NCBI GenBank assembly: GCA_002633005.1
Contig: NMRA01000249.1
Coordinates: forward strand, 397,762-437,679
From: Phoronis australis
Lineage: Eukaryota > Phoronida > Phoronidae
Direction: 5' to 3'
Length of the DNA stretch: 39,918 bases
The notes under the pieces were generated by a model. The model did no database searches. It saw only the letters and a program-made list of their open reading frames with translations, and was not told the DNA's origin. Positions 33,901 through 39,918 of the stretch are shown here, one piece after another. Both the position numbers and the translations under genes were made by a program. Each line of letters starts with the position of its first letter. Position 1 is the stretch's first letter.

Positions 33901-35431
33901 ACCATTCTTATGCTTTATGAATATATAGTTAAATCCGAGCTGAGGATCTGTAAACCTGACTCAAGTCGTTAGCGGTGTTACCCAGTTGGATTTGAACCGA
34001 CAACATTGAGTTAAAATATCGGTCACCTATCTCACTAGGACACACCCACTCCTCTCGAAATTCCGTAAGTTTTTTCACAGTCTTCTTGACCACATTAATG
34101 AAGTGAGAGCGAAAGGTTGCTCTTTATCACTACGTTTTAGACGTTTTTTATGTGATGTTCACCAACCATAGCAGTTCCAGTGAATGTACTTGATTGAGGC
34201 GATGTTAATATGCGAAACGTATTCCATTGCTAGCCAAACTGGTTAAGATCTATCTAATGTAAAACGGTTTTACTTACGCGGCGTTGTTGCGAAGTCAAAT
34301 TGTTTAAGTCAGAACAGACCATTTGTGTGTAACAATCTAACACAAACACGAAACACACATACCGTGTAAAACAGCAATAAAACATCAATAGTCCTTACTG
34401 CAGCGGGTATGAAAGCCTTAGACCTTTTCGATAACGTTCAAATAAAAACATTTCAACCGAAAAGCTGTCGAGCAGTGTAGTTCTTCGACAAACAAGGAAA
34501 CCTTTGCCAAAACTGAATTGGTCAAGAGGATTCTACTGCAGTCGACTAATTAGCTTTCGAACAACAATCAACCACCACACACCGACCAAACTGTTACCTT
34601 CTTGTGGCATTATCTTCGTGCAATTCAGAATATAAAGATTGCATCTTCAGACACAACCACTTCAGTTTATCTGCTCTTCCACACCAATGACGTCACTTAA
34701 CTCTACTAATGATATTTGATATTTTAGACAACAAAAAAATCTTTCCTCAGATTTTTCTGTTCGAAATCAGCATCGAACAAATACTTGAATACATCATATG
34801 GTCACAAGAATGGTGCAGTGCTGCATTGTTTCAGAAAATGTATAATGTAATAGCTTGACAGTTGCTAGACATGACGATATACTAGGGGCAAAGGTTTTTT
34901 ACCCTAGAATTAAAGAGGCAAAAACTCCTCCCTGCACAAAGCAAGTTTTAAATTAAAACACTTGCATGTACAAGGGATTTCTAGGCGTGGGCCAATTCGA
35001 AAATAGGTTGACACGTCATTTTATACACCGATCATGGTCTCAACAACTAGATAGTAATTTTAATTATTTATCTACGCATTTAACTGTTTGAGTATAACAA
35101 TTAAACATGAGACTTGCCGACCTCGTTCTGGCATTACAACAGTGTCGTTTCGACAAAATAATTTTCTGCGAAAGCTAGAAACTCCCACACCAATCCATCC
35201 AATACACAGATGTAGTGTACACACGATTGCTTTGAAATATTGCCAATAATTTCTTAGACTGGTTCGTTAAGTTCAAACTGTTTGAAAAATAAGGTATTGG
35301 TAAACGCATGGTACTTTTCGTTACAGATTGGACAACTCCTTCTACCACCTCCGCAAGTACCACAATTACGCAAAGTACTACATCCGTTACGACAACATCT
35401 CCACCCACTACCTTTCATCCTACTACTGTTG
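18861..35431 (+). CDS. Unrecognised secreted or membrane cysteine-rich, mucin-stalk protein (3' incomplete)
   Basis: Five exons (18861-18936, 26035-26088, 26579-26766, 33408-33582, 35327-35431) join with phases 1, 1, 0, 1 and a final phase 1, no stop inside, each with GT/AG borders. The predicted chain has 199 complete residues: signal peptide 1-25, an ectodomain at 26-165 with cysteines 36, 56, 70, 91, 100, 109, 127 and 150, possible N-glycosylation at N52, N61, N65 and N106, and a stalk at 166-199 in which 22 of 34 residues are Thr or Ser. Eight cysteines allow four disulfides. I do not recognise the family. A transmembrane or GPI segment would be expected next but was not found, so the end probably lies beyond the window. 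The phase agreement across independent exons is the main support. Confidence 0.72.
18985..19480 (+). repeat. Dispersed repeat, two adjacent diverged copies
   Basis: About 19310-19480 parallels 35998-36170: cccgttacagccgttaaagt, then gtcattt, then acgcgccattt, then ttgcgaca, then cgggag. A worn copy at about 19010-19140 shares ttttgtaacgaagaaaa and cgtcattttctt. No clear ORF. Confidence 0.5.
19481..22040. other. First intron of the secreted-protein gene, nothing recognised
   Basis: AT-rich, with short open frames only. A 94-codon minus-strand frame at 20401-20685 has no motif that I recognise. Confidence 0.35.
22100..22489 (-). CDS. Candidate minus-strand ORF, unrecognised
   Basis: 129-codon open frame. 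Blocks with protein-like composition are RPKVIIFVDNCGQQGQL, APCVLYDYAVPFRDYTTLLG and GRLAAHIHIALGGSAPKIRG. A strong internal donor (cttg|gtaagttt, near 22318) and acceptor (tttctttttag, near 22211) delimit a 105-base stretch, itself a multiple of three, that could be an optional intron. No ATG is convincing; a TAA lies just 5' of a hydrophobic run. It directly follows the Penelope-like remnant on the same strand. Real gene or chance is open. Confidence 0.25.
   Translation of the reverse strand: MQVFDRWTQISKRPKVIIFVDNCGQQGQLTDKKCVDAEAPCVLYDYAVPFRDYTTLLGKFLAISFYQHRSVMLSPPVTPLNNEFYCGTKCFFLETPPMPGRLAAHIHIALGGSAPKIRGVWYVMHRSQE
22585..23345 (-). pseudogene. Penelope-like retroelement remnant (RT end and GIY-YIG endonuclease)
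   Basis: Minus strand in order: VRITPRASTIICDPS, EELNYTKDALAKCC and LFTKAE (end of the reverse transcriptase), TRVVIP, a stop, LKRTFKEFDISIIHKPF, QLVNVKDKTPKGNKSRVVYC (linker before the endonuclease), then VQCKDRQC and DSYIGETKQSIKMRG, the GIY-YIG core with its CxxC knuckle. After a frameshift come VPKGVKEARHECIERPCLNK and FDLSNIWDGVL, with PRRLA near the end. Several stops and at least two frameshifts kill it, and the 5' two-thirds are missing. It sits in the first intron of the secreted-protein gene, antisense to it. Confidence 0.87.
23306..23363. repeat. Inverted repeat at the truncated Penelope-like 5' edge
   Basis: ATGATAGTGCTAGCT (from about 23307) is matched by AGCTAGCACTATCAAT (from about 23351) as inverted copies around some 30 bases. 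The position coincides with the end of protein similarity. It may be a target-site or foldback feature of the insertion. Confidence 0.45.
23408..23633 (+). repeat. 226-bp direct repeat, copy 1, ending at N
   Basis: Appears identical to 23709-23934, from GTATTAGACTTAAACTTG to AAATGAGAAGTAA. It ends exactly at the N (23634), which points to an assembly-made duplication. Confidence 0.8.
23634..23934 (+). repeat. Assembly N, 74-bp spacer and 226-bp direct repeat copy 2
   Basis: N at 23634, then 74 bases not found in the other copy (23635-23708, GC-richer), then the second repeat copy at 23709-23934. It probably marks an unresolved contig overlap in the first intron of the secreted-protein gene. 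Confidence 0.75.
23935..26034. other. Rest of intron 1, nothing recognised
   Basis: AT-rich. At 24424-24500 short words such as CACGCCTGGCTCACGGT repeat imperfectly. At 25620-25740 a G-rich stretch resembles mobile-element debris. Confidence 0.35.
26035..26088 (+). CDS. Secreted-protein gene exon 2
   Basis: A 54-base exon, AAISLEPTFNCPPSDTVT, acceptor gtttatttcag, donor acag|gtagga. It receives phase 1 from exon 1 and passes phase 1 on. One cysteine. Small, so alone it would be weak. Confidence 0.6.
26579..26766 (+). CDS. Secreted-protein gene exon 3: Cys-rich domain, first half
   Basis: Begins mid-codon (Glu), RMAYFQINSTLCGG, and ends PTCDITRIN, with four cysteines and three N-glycosylation sequons. 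Acceptor ccctttcag. Donor aat|gttagt is acceptable rather than strong. Ends in phase 0, as exon 4 needs. Confidence 0.7.
26822..27110. repeat. ATTGAA-rich repeat, left copy
   Basis: Outer GGGACGTTC, then GAATTGAGATTCAATTGAAA and many ATTGAA/TTCAAT and GGCTATT words. It is the inverted counterpart of 31610-31832 at its outer end. Possible left end of a 5-kb element. Confidence 0.5.
27111..29157. other. Intron 3 interval, nothing recognised
   Basis: AT-rich to about 28080, then a GC-richer block (28090-28600) with short open frames on the minus strand but no motif that I recognise. Confidence 0.35.
29157..29250 (+). repeat. Short direct repeat, 61-base period
   Basis: TCCGAGCAACTGGCCGGGAT recurs as TCCGAGCCACTGGCCAGGAT 61 bases later, each followed by AACGAGC or AACAAGC. 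The GC-rich spacer carries CCGGCCGGCCGCG. Confidence 0.65.
29438..29880 (+). repeat. Degenerate 150-bp tandem repeats (TGACCTTT ... CTTCCGGT)
   Basis: TGACCTTTCCACTGATTGAC, AATGACCTTTGACCTATTTC and ATGACCTTTGCACCAAACGA recur at about 29438, 29595 and 29741. Two of them are followed by GACCTCTTCCGGT. They lead directly into the AAGAAT repeat. Confidence 0.55.
29886..30290 (+). repeat. Tandem hairpin minisatellite with (AAGAAT)n linkers
   Basis: Five units of AATAAAATTGAAGAAAACCC, then GGAACAACAGTACT, then a hairpin, separated by AAGAAT/AAGAAG runs. The hairpin is ACTCTGCGC-TTACAC-GCGCAGAGT in the last unit. In the fourth unit both arms change together (ACTTTGCGC and GCGCAAAGT). The Ser/Tyr/Phe- and Lys/Asn-rich open frames across this block are translations of the repeat. 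Confidence 0.85.
30291..31609. other. Intron 3 interval, nothing recognised
   Basis: AT-rich. Two plus-strand frames (30929-31117 and 31241-31432) carry no family motif that I know. Confidence 0.35.
31610..31832. repeat. ATTGAA-rich repeat, right copy
   Basis: Repeats CTATTGAACGG at least three times, then ends CAATTGAATCTCAAGTGAAT and GAACGTCC. The outer 60 bases are an inverted match to 26822-26930; the inner GGCTATT words are in direct orientation. It is therefore either a pair of separate elements or one element with complex ends. Confidence 0.5.
31833..33407. other. End of intron 3, nothing recognised
   Basis: AT-rich sequence, no motif-bearing frame on either strand. Confidence 0.35.
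33408..33582 (+). CDS. Secreted-protein gene exon 4: Cys-rich domain, second half
   Basis: Starts GSCYRSLIRLHAPVGEAF, with three cysteines and an acidic/basic middle, and ends LAHVGS plus one base. Acceptor tcaatttcag, donor gcg|gtaatt. The intron before it is 6.6 kb and full of repeats. Confidence 0.72.
33978..34053 (-). repeat. tRNA-derived SINE head, decayed
   Basis: Minus strand: GTGTCCTAGTGAGATAGGTG (box A region), about 30 bases, then TCGGTTCAAATCCAACTGG (box B). Spacing and order fit a tRNA-type pol III promoter. No closed cloverleaf, and distinct from the copy at 12875. Confidence 0.45.
34054..35326. other. Intron 4 remainder, nothing recognised
   Basis: AT-rich, no recognisable coding motif or structured repeat on either strand. 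Confidence 0.35.
35327..35431 (+). CDS. Secreted-protein gene exon 5: Thr-rich mucin stalk
   Basis: Completes Asp, then WTTPSTTSASTTITQSTTS and more of the same, ending FHPTTV plus one base. 16 Thr, 6 Ser and 4 Pro in 34 residues: O-glycosylated stalk composition. Acceptor cgttacag, donor ttg|gtatgt. Confidence 0.75.
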
Positions 35432-35987
35432 GTATGTTATTCAACTTTAAATCCTCCCTCATACATTGTAATTGTTTCTTTGCTTTTTTCGTGCATGAAA
35501 ATTGAGGAAAATTACAAGTAACTAAACAAGCCTTTTTGTAAAATAACCTAGCGCTTTAGTTGAATAATGAAGAAAAAATAATGATTTGTTGGTTTAACAC
35601 CACGTGATGTGGAAGATGTTAATCAATCAGCAGTATACCTACACATATATGCAATGGTGGATAGTGATTGTGTAAGTTACGAAGACTTGAAGAGCGGGCT
35701 GACGAGTACTATGAACACAGTTACATGTATGGAGATGGGGTGAAGATGAAACCCAGGTCACAAGCGAAACAGGAAATGAATTAGTCAGCCAGCTAGGTGT
35801 ACATGTATGAAGACTGTCTTCAAAATGCAGCTATGTACCACCGTGTTTTGAGTTCCAACAAACATCAATTTGCACATAGCCCTGCTACATGTAGTTTTGA
35901 TCGTCACCTCGGGGTTAAAGTTCTATCAGCATGTTGAGGTACAGACCGGCAGGTGAGTATGTATAATTTGGGAGTCAACCGATGACT

Positions 35988-36170
35988 TGCCTTGCCCGTT
36001 ACAGCCGTTAAAGTGAAAGGCAGTCCAATAAAAGTCATTTTCTTGAGTAGTTATTTTGTAACGAAGAAAAATGTGCCGTTCTTTTGAAAGCAGTGTACCC
36101 GTTACACATGCACGCGCCATTTGCTAAATATTTGCGACATCTCACGGGAGGTGATGAGAGCGAAATTCTG
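35988..36170 (+). repeat. Dispersed repeat, third copy
   Basis: CCCGTTACAGCCGTTAAAGT, TTTTGTAACGAAGAAAAATG, CACGCGCCATTTGCTAAATA and TTGCGACATCTCACGGGAGG match, in the same order and orientation, the copies at 19010-19480. Confidence 0.6.
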
Positions 36171-36787
36171 TGAGTACACTACCTCATGAAACAACAATCG
36201 TTTGAAGAATGGGCGAAGAAATGAAACTGGCCAGTAATTGATGCAATATTTCGTGCTACCAAAAGCCGAAGAAAAAGATCCCACCACAATTTTAGCAGCA
36301 GGATAACGGTAGAAGGCCAATTTTCAAACACCACTAAATAGTTCAGTTTAATCAAGCAAGAATGTAGTTTCTCATGACAATAATTTTGTGCCAGATTTTT
36401 ACCTAGTCATTTTTTACCCACATCGGCGCAAAACTGTTTATTTAGTATACAGCTATGCACCTAGGCTAGTAATGAGTTAGACCATCTCGACACACTTTGC
36501 GCGTTAGAGGCCGTGCAAACTCGACCCTCCTGCACTGGCGTCTACTCAATAGAAATCGAGTCGGAGCCACTCCGTGCTTTGGAGGTGCTAATCACGATTT
36601 CTAAATTACAGTATTCTAACCACTGAAGTGTCGAGTATTACATGTATGTGTGTCGAATAATAAACGTAATCGAAGGTCTTACCTGACCATCAGCTTCACT
36701 GTATCACCTTTCCTGGTGGCGCTTCTGCTTTTTTACCGTTTTACATCTTTTCACATATTTTATCAGGTTATATTCCGCTTTCATTTT

Positions 36788-36945
36788 CACTTCAAGGGGG
36801 CGCTTTGATGATTAAAACATTCGGTATCGAACTGGGTCGATCTTTACTTCAAATATACATGTGCAGTTGAGATATACTGAATGCTGATGTTTATTGACTC
36901 TTTTAGCTTAATAAACATTAGCATTCAGCGCCCCCTCTTGAATCG
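36788..36945. repeat. Foldback element with GGGGGCGCT ends
   Basis: TTCAAGGGGGCGCT at about 36790 and AGCGCCCCCTCTTGAA ending near 36944 are inverted ends. Inside, GAATGCTGATGTTTATT and AATAAACATTAGCATTC form a 17-base hairpin with one mismatch around 36881-36929. Confidence 0.6.
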
Positions 36946-37034
36946 GGACCTACAATGTAGGCCTCCACTTACAAGTACCTCCCATGTATTCAAACATTCT
37001 TAAACAGCGGAATGCGGGGAAACCCTCATTCATT

Positions 37035-37075
37035 GACAAAGACCTGGAGGACCAGGTCGAAACGTCTACAAACAA
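37035..37075 (+). ncRNA. Possible decayed hammerhead-like tail of a retroelement
   Basis: ACCTGGAGGACCAGGTCGAAACGTC has a perfect short stem (CCTGG/CCAGG) directly followed by CGAAACGTC, as in the 3' half of hammerhead motifs known from Penelope-like elements. The required CTGATGA before the stem is not intact (TTGACAAAG), so it is probably inactive. Confidence 0.3.
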
Positions 37076-37174
37076 CCTACCACGTCTCTAAGTAAGTGAC
37101 AATTATATACTACAATGCCTCTACAGACCAATGACGAACCTAGGTCATGGGGACTGTTCCATGAAGTGACTTAA

Positions 37175-37321
37175 AGGCGAAGGCAACCTTTTTCCATGTC
37201 ATTTTGAGCTAAAATAAGGTTGGTTGGTTATCCTAGACATATTTTCCACTTAATTACAGCTTTTCGTAATTCTATTAATTACTCGTCCGCTACTCCGGAA
37301 GTGACGTTTTAGGAGGCAAGC
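37175..37321 (+). repeat. Left terminal inverted repeat of Kolobok-type element
   Basis: 147 bases pairing with 38721-38867 over the whole length; the near-identity suggests a fairly young insertion. It probably contains the promoter of the plus-strand ORF, which starts 119 bases further in. Confidence 0.88.
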
Positions 37322-37439
37322 AATTCGCGCCAATTTCTTTTCATATAGTCCGACTGTGAAAGCTGCCGAGTCAGTCATTGTTCTACCTCGGTTGTGTTAA
37401 GTTCCGATGTCGTTTGCTTTCATTTACTAGTCAGTCAAC

Positions 37440-38447
37440 ATGCCACACTGTTGCTGCGTACCGGGATGTACTAATTATCGGCTCACGCGCGCTTTAGGAG
37501 TACCTTTGCATCGCTTTCCGATGGATGACACACTTCGCCGTACTTGGCTCGTTCGTGCGAAGAACGCAGAGTTACCCGACCACGCAACGTACAAAGCAAT
37601 GGAGAATTACAGTGTGTGTGGCAAGCACTTTCTGCCGTCCGATTACGAAAGGGATTTGTACGCTGAACTGATGAAGGTCCCTGCGAAACATTGTCTGAAG
37701 AAGGATGCCATTCCGTCTGTGTTGATTCCCGGCAGTGCCCCGTTGCCACCCCCGAGAAGTGCGTTTTTGAAACGAGAAGCTTCGCAAGCTGTGGCCAGTA
37801 CAGTGACTGGATCCAGTGGAGACACTTCATATACTGTCACCCGTGCCTCCGAACGTACCCCAGAGCGTTCAATTTCTGGAACCAGTAGTGATTCGCCCTG
37901 TGCTGTTTTCTCCAGCCCAGAGCCTCTAAGCAGCCCTGCAGCGATATTGAGTAGTGGGAGTGATTACAGACTCAGTTCGACACCCAGTGAAGAGGACAGT
38001 TCGTCGTCCAGTGAACACATCGGTGAGCCAAACTTTGATAAGTTTATTGTGGACTTGTCTAAAGTGTTGGAGCTATTTAGAAGGTGTCAGGTGTGTGGCG
38101 AGGGAGTCACACGACACGATGTAAGCAGTTTGGGTGCTCAGGTTACCATCCAGTGGGAGTGTGTCGCGGGACACTCTGGCAAGTGGGACAGTTGTTCCTC
38201 TGTCCGTGGTATGCCGGAGGTCCACTTAACCATGTCCAGTAGTGGCTTGGCCTCGTCGAACTCTGAACAGCACAAGCATTCCATTGAGGTAGGCATAACA
38301 ACGCCCACAGTGCATTTGCACCAAGATGTGTCACCACGTCTGTTCTCAGTAGCCGCCTCGTTTCTCTCAATAGCTGCCTATGCCTGCGCGTACTCTGCCT
38401 CGTTATACTCGGGCTCAAACATGTACCCACCCACTGAATGTCCGTGA
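37440..38447 (+). CDS. THAP-domain protein, N-terminal half of Kolobok transposase
   Basis: 335 codons, ATG to TGA, intact. Residues 1-95 are a THAP C2CH zinc finger: CCCVPGC (C4-C10), HRFP at 24-27, W36, C60-x2-H63 and the closing AIPSVL at 90-95. THAP domains bind DNA, and in transposases they recognise the element ends. Residues 100-200 are Ser/Pro/Thr-rich linker. Around 210-265 lies a second Cys/His block, CQVCG then WECVAGHSGKWDS, then VRGMPEVHL, matching the region that follows THAP in repeat-encoded transposases. From about residue 267 the sequence is the antisense of another ORF, so the catalytic DDE part is deleted and the last ~65 residues are junk. It is unlikely to transpose but could still bind TIRs. 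Confidence 0.88.
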   Translation: MPHCCCVPGCTNYRLTRALGVPLHRFPMDDTLRRTWLVRAKNAELPDHATYKAMENYSVCGKHFLPSDYERDLYAELMKVPAKHCLKKDAIPSVLIPGSAPLPPPRSAFLKREASQAVASTVTGSSGDTSYTVTRASERTPERSISGTSSDSPCAVFSSPEPLSSPAAILSSGSDYRLSSTPSEEDSSSSSEHIGEPNFDKFIVDLSKVLELFRRCQVCGEGVTRHDVSSLGAQVTIQWECVAGHSGKWDSCSSVRGMPEVHLTMSSSGLASSNSEQHKHSIEVGITTPTVHLHQDVSPRLFSVAASFLSIAAYACAYSASLYSGSNMYPPTECP

Positions 38448-38533
38448 AAAAAATCCTCGTCACCACTGCTGTGAACAAGGTCCCCGTTACTCACACTACT
38501 GTCACTGTGATACGGGTCACCGACTCCAGCCAT
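38235..38533 (-). pseudogene. N-terminal part of second transposon ORF, P2X7 ballast-like Cys-rich domain
   Basis: Read from the ATG at 38533 on the minus strand: MAGVGDPYHSDSSVSNGDL, an acidic stretch, GGYMFEPEYNEAEYAQA, one stop (TAG at 38380-38378), then AAIERNEAATENRRGD, TSWCKCTVGVVMPT and SMECLCCSEFDEAKPLL. The order FEPEY, then an Ala/Glu/Arg helix, then WCxC, MPT, ECxCC is what I know from the zinc-binding cytoplasmic (ballast) domain of P2X7 receptors and stand-alone invertebrate homologues. Similarity stops near 38235, where the THAP ORF reads in the opposite direction. One Cys of the usual WCxCxxC pattern is replaced by Val-Val. It starts 188 bases inside the right TIR, mirroring the THAP ORF. 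Confidence 0.62.
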
Positions 38534-38720
38534 TTTCAGCTTACAACACACTAAACAATCCCTAAATCCAACGTAGTTGAGTTCTCTACTGACCTATCTT
38601 GCCGCAGAATACTCGCCGATGGAAAGTGGTGGCGACAATTGTTGAAAAACAACACAAAACAAAAGTAGAATAGAACAGATTCGCAAGGTAAAGTCAACGC
38701 AAAACCAAGTGGCGGGAAAC

Positions 38721-38867
38721 GCTTGCCTCCTAAAACGTCACTTCCGGAGTAGCGGACGAGTAATTTATAAAATTACGAAAAGCTGTAATTTAGTGGAAAA
38801 TATGTCTAGGATAACCAACCAAATTTATGTTAGCTCAAAATGACATGGAAAAAAGTTGCCTTCGCCT
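38721..38867 (-). repeat. Right terminal inverted repeat of Kolobok-type element
   Basis: Reverse complement of the left repeat with about 8-10 differences. It ends GTTGCCTTCGCCT next to TTAA. Confidence 0.88.
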
Positions 38868-38871
38868 TTAA

Positions 38872-39918
38872 GATTGATAAATGAATTGGCCTTTCTCTCC
38901 ACGTAAGCATTGCCAAAAATAGTTGAAACTCATATAAAAATTCTTTGAGAATCACTGTTATTTACTGAGATATGTTTTATGAGTTAGTTTTTGACTGTCA
39001 TGCGCTCATGATTACTTGCATAAAACTGTATACAGCAATCGCGAAATGGGAGCGTAAGGCCGACTTTCTGTTGTTTAGTCACTTTTAATGAGAAACGGAC
39101 CCCAGAAACTGCATATGTCAAAAAAATGTAGAATGAGTCTTCGGCGGAATGCAGCACAACCGGTTGGCGGTTGCATGTCACTGACTCCAAACTCTCCCCT
39201 CTTTGTATACACTGAGAACTGAATAGGTCAACATGTTGATGTTGCTGCTTGTAAAGCTAATAACTGGAAACTTAATCGAGCTGGCCAATCGCAGATTTAA
39301 TCGTTAATTTATGCTAAATGTTATATTGCTGCAGGTCACCTGATTGGAAAGTGAAATCAAATGAAATCGTCACTGTCGTTGCCTGAAGTTTCCAAAATAC
39401 ATATCTAGACAAAGTACTGGTGGTAATTCCGGGGGTGGAACTACAGCTGAAAGCTGACCGAGAGGAAATTTCGCATAAAATTTACCCCTCGGGTTAGCCG
39501 TTACAAGGCAATTTAGTCGTGTGATAAATATCAAGCACGATGCAAAAGTAATTTCACCTAAAATACCTGCACATTACGCGAACGGTTAACAGTCCGTGGA
39601 ATAGCTAATGATGATGGTCCATTCAGTACAAGAGTGCGAAATAGTCGTAGAAATTAGATATATGAGTGGTATAGTATACATGTAGGTTGCAATCGAAAAC
39701 AAATAATGATAAGTACATGTAACAATGATGGGCGATAAAACACCCAGTATAACAACAGCAGATAGTTTTGAAATATAGCAGGTGTTTCCCTATGGAGATG
39801 GCCAGTTTCAACCAACACAGCTACAACTGTGCTCCCTAGTGCCAAACTCGTGTGTTACATTTGTCTGTGTAACTCCCGAATTCCTCGATGTTTTTACTTG
39901 AAGTTGGTCAAACAATTA
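38872..39918. other. Right flank, nothing recognised
   Basis: AT-rich sequence with no motif-bearing frame and no exon that continues the secreted-protein gene. Confidence 0.4.

Larger units (their letters stand above)
37171..38871 (+). mobile_element. Kolobok-type DNA transposon (TTAA TSD, 147-bp TIRs)
   Basis: Seen: TTAA at 37171-37174 and 38868-38871. Between them, inverted repeats at 37175-37321 and 38721-38867 begin AGGCGAAGGCAAC and run through CCTAGACATATTTTCCACT and CCGGAAGTGACGTTTTAGG with few mismatches. The interior carries a THAP-domain ORF on the plus strand and a second, Cys-rich ORF start on the minus strand. TTAA duplication together with a THAP transposase is the Kolobok superfamily signature; piggyBac shares TTAA but has no THAP domain, and P elements make 8-bp duplications. 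At 1693 bases it is too short for a full transposase, so it is an internally deleted, non-autonomous copy. The left flank (37147-37174) matches the MITE end at 4133, suggesting nested insertion. Confidence 0.85.

Noticed and set aside
36767-36869. Possible last exon of the secreted-protein gene (acceptor ttatcag, phase 1, 34 open codons to a stop)
   Set aside because: Most of it lies in the foldback element at 36788-36945 and it gives no transmembrane or anchor segment.
37483-37888. Several overlapping frames across the THAP ORF on both strands
   Set aside because: Shadows of the THAP coding sequence, which alone has domain structure.

Overview
The window looks like nuclear DNA from a marine invertebrate. 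It is AT-rich, has spliced genes with GT/AG introns, carries many TACATGTA-type words and is dense in old mobile elements (Penelope-like, Ty3/gypsy, TTAA-flanked THAP element, tRNA-derived SINEs, foldback elements). The species cannot be fixed from the sequence alone. Three single N symbols (9963, 14862, 23634) mark contig joins, and two of them are flanked by long direct duplications that look like assembly artefacts.

Left part (1-10740): a plus-strand SLC6 sodium/chloride-coupled transporter gene of the amino-acid branch. Seven phase-consistent exons run from TM5 to the start of TM10, and an eighth exon carries the cytoplasmic tail. The 5' exons lie off the left edge. The exon for TM11-TM12 is missing between 8133 and 10528, the interval that holds the N at 9963. 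The introns hold foldback elements and a GGTCGGC/GCCGACC hairpin array.

Middle (10741-18400): no host gene seen. It contains a tRNA-derived SINE, a 164-bp near-palindrome, a 3.75-kb composite element with long terminal inverted repeats built from roughly 300-bp subunits and holding a decayed transposon ORF, and a truncated Ty3/gypsy RNase H remnant flanked by hairpins.

Right part (18861-35431 and beyond): a second plus-strand host gene, unrecognised, rebuilt here from five exons whose phases all agree. It encodes a signal peptide, an eight-cysteine extracellular domain and a Thr/Ser/Pro mucin-like stalk, and its 3' end is not found. Its introns carry a decayed Penelope-like element with a GIY-YIG endonuclease, covarying hairpin minisatellites and other repeats.

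At 37171-38871 sits a complete 1.7-kb Kolobok-type DNA transposon: TTAA target duplication, 147-bp terminal inverted repeats and a 335-codon THAP-domain ORF. The opposite strand carries the start of a second ORF that resembles the Cys-rich zinc-binding cytoplasmic (ballast) domain of P2X7 receptors. It appears to be an internally deleted element that fused the 5' halves of two convergent genes, and it is the most interesting system in the window.
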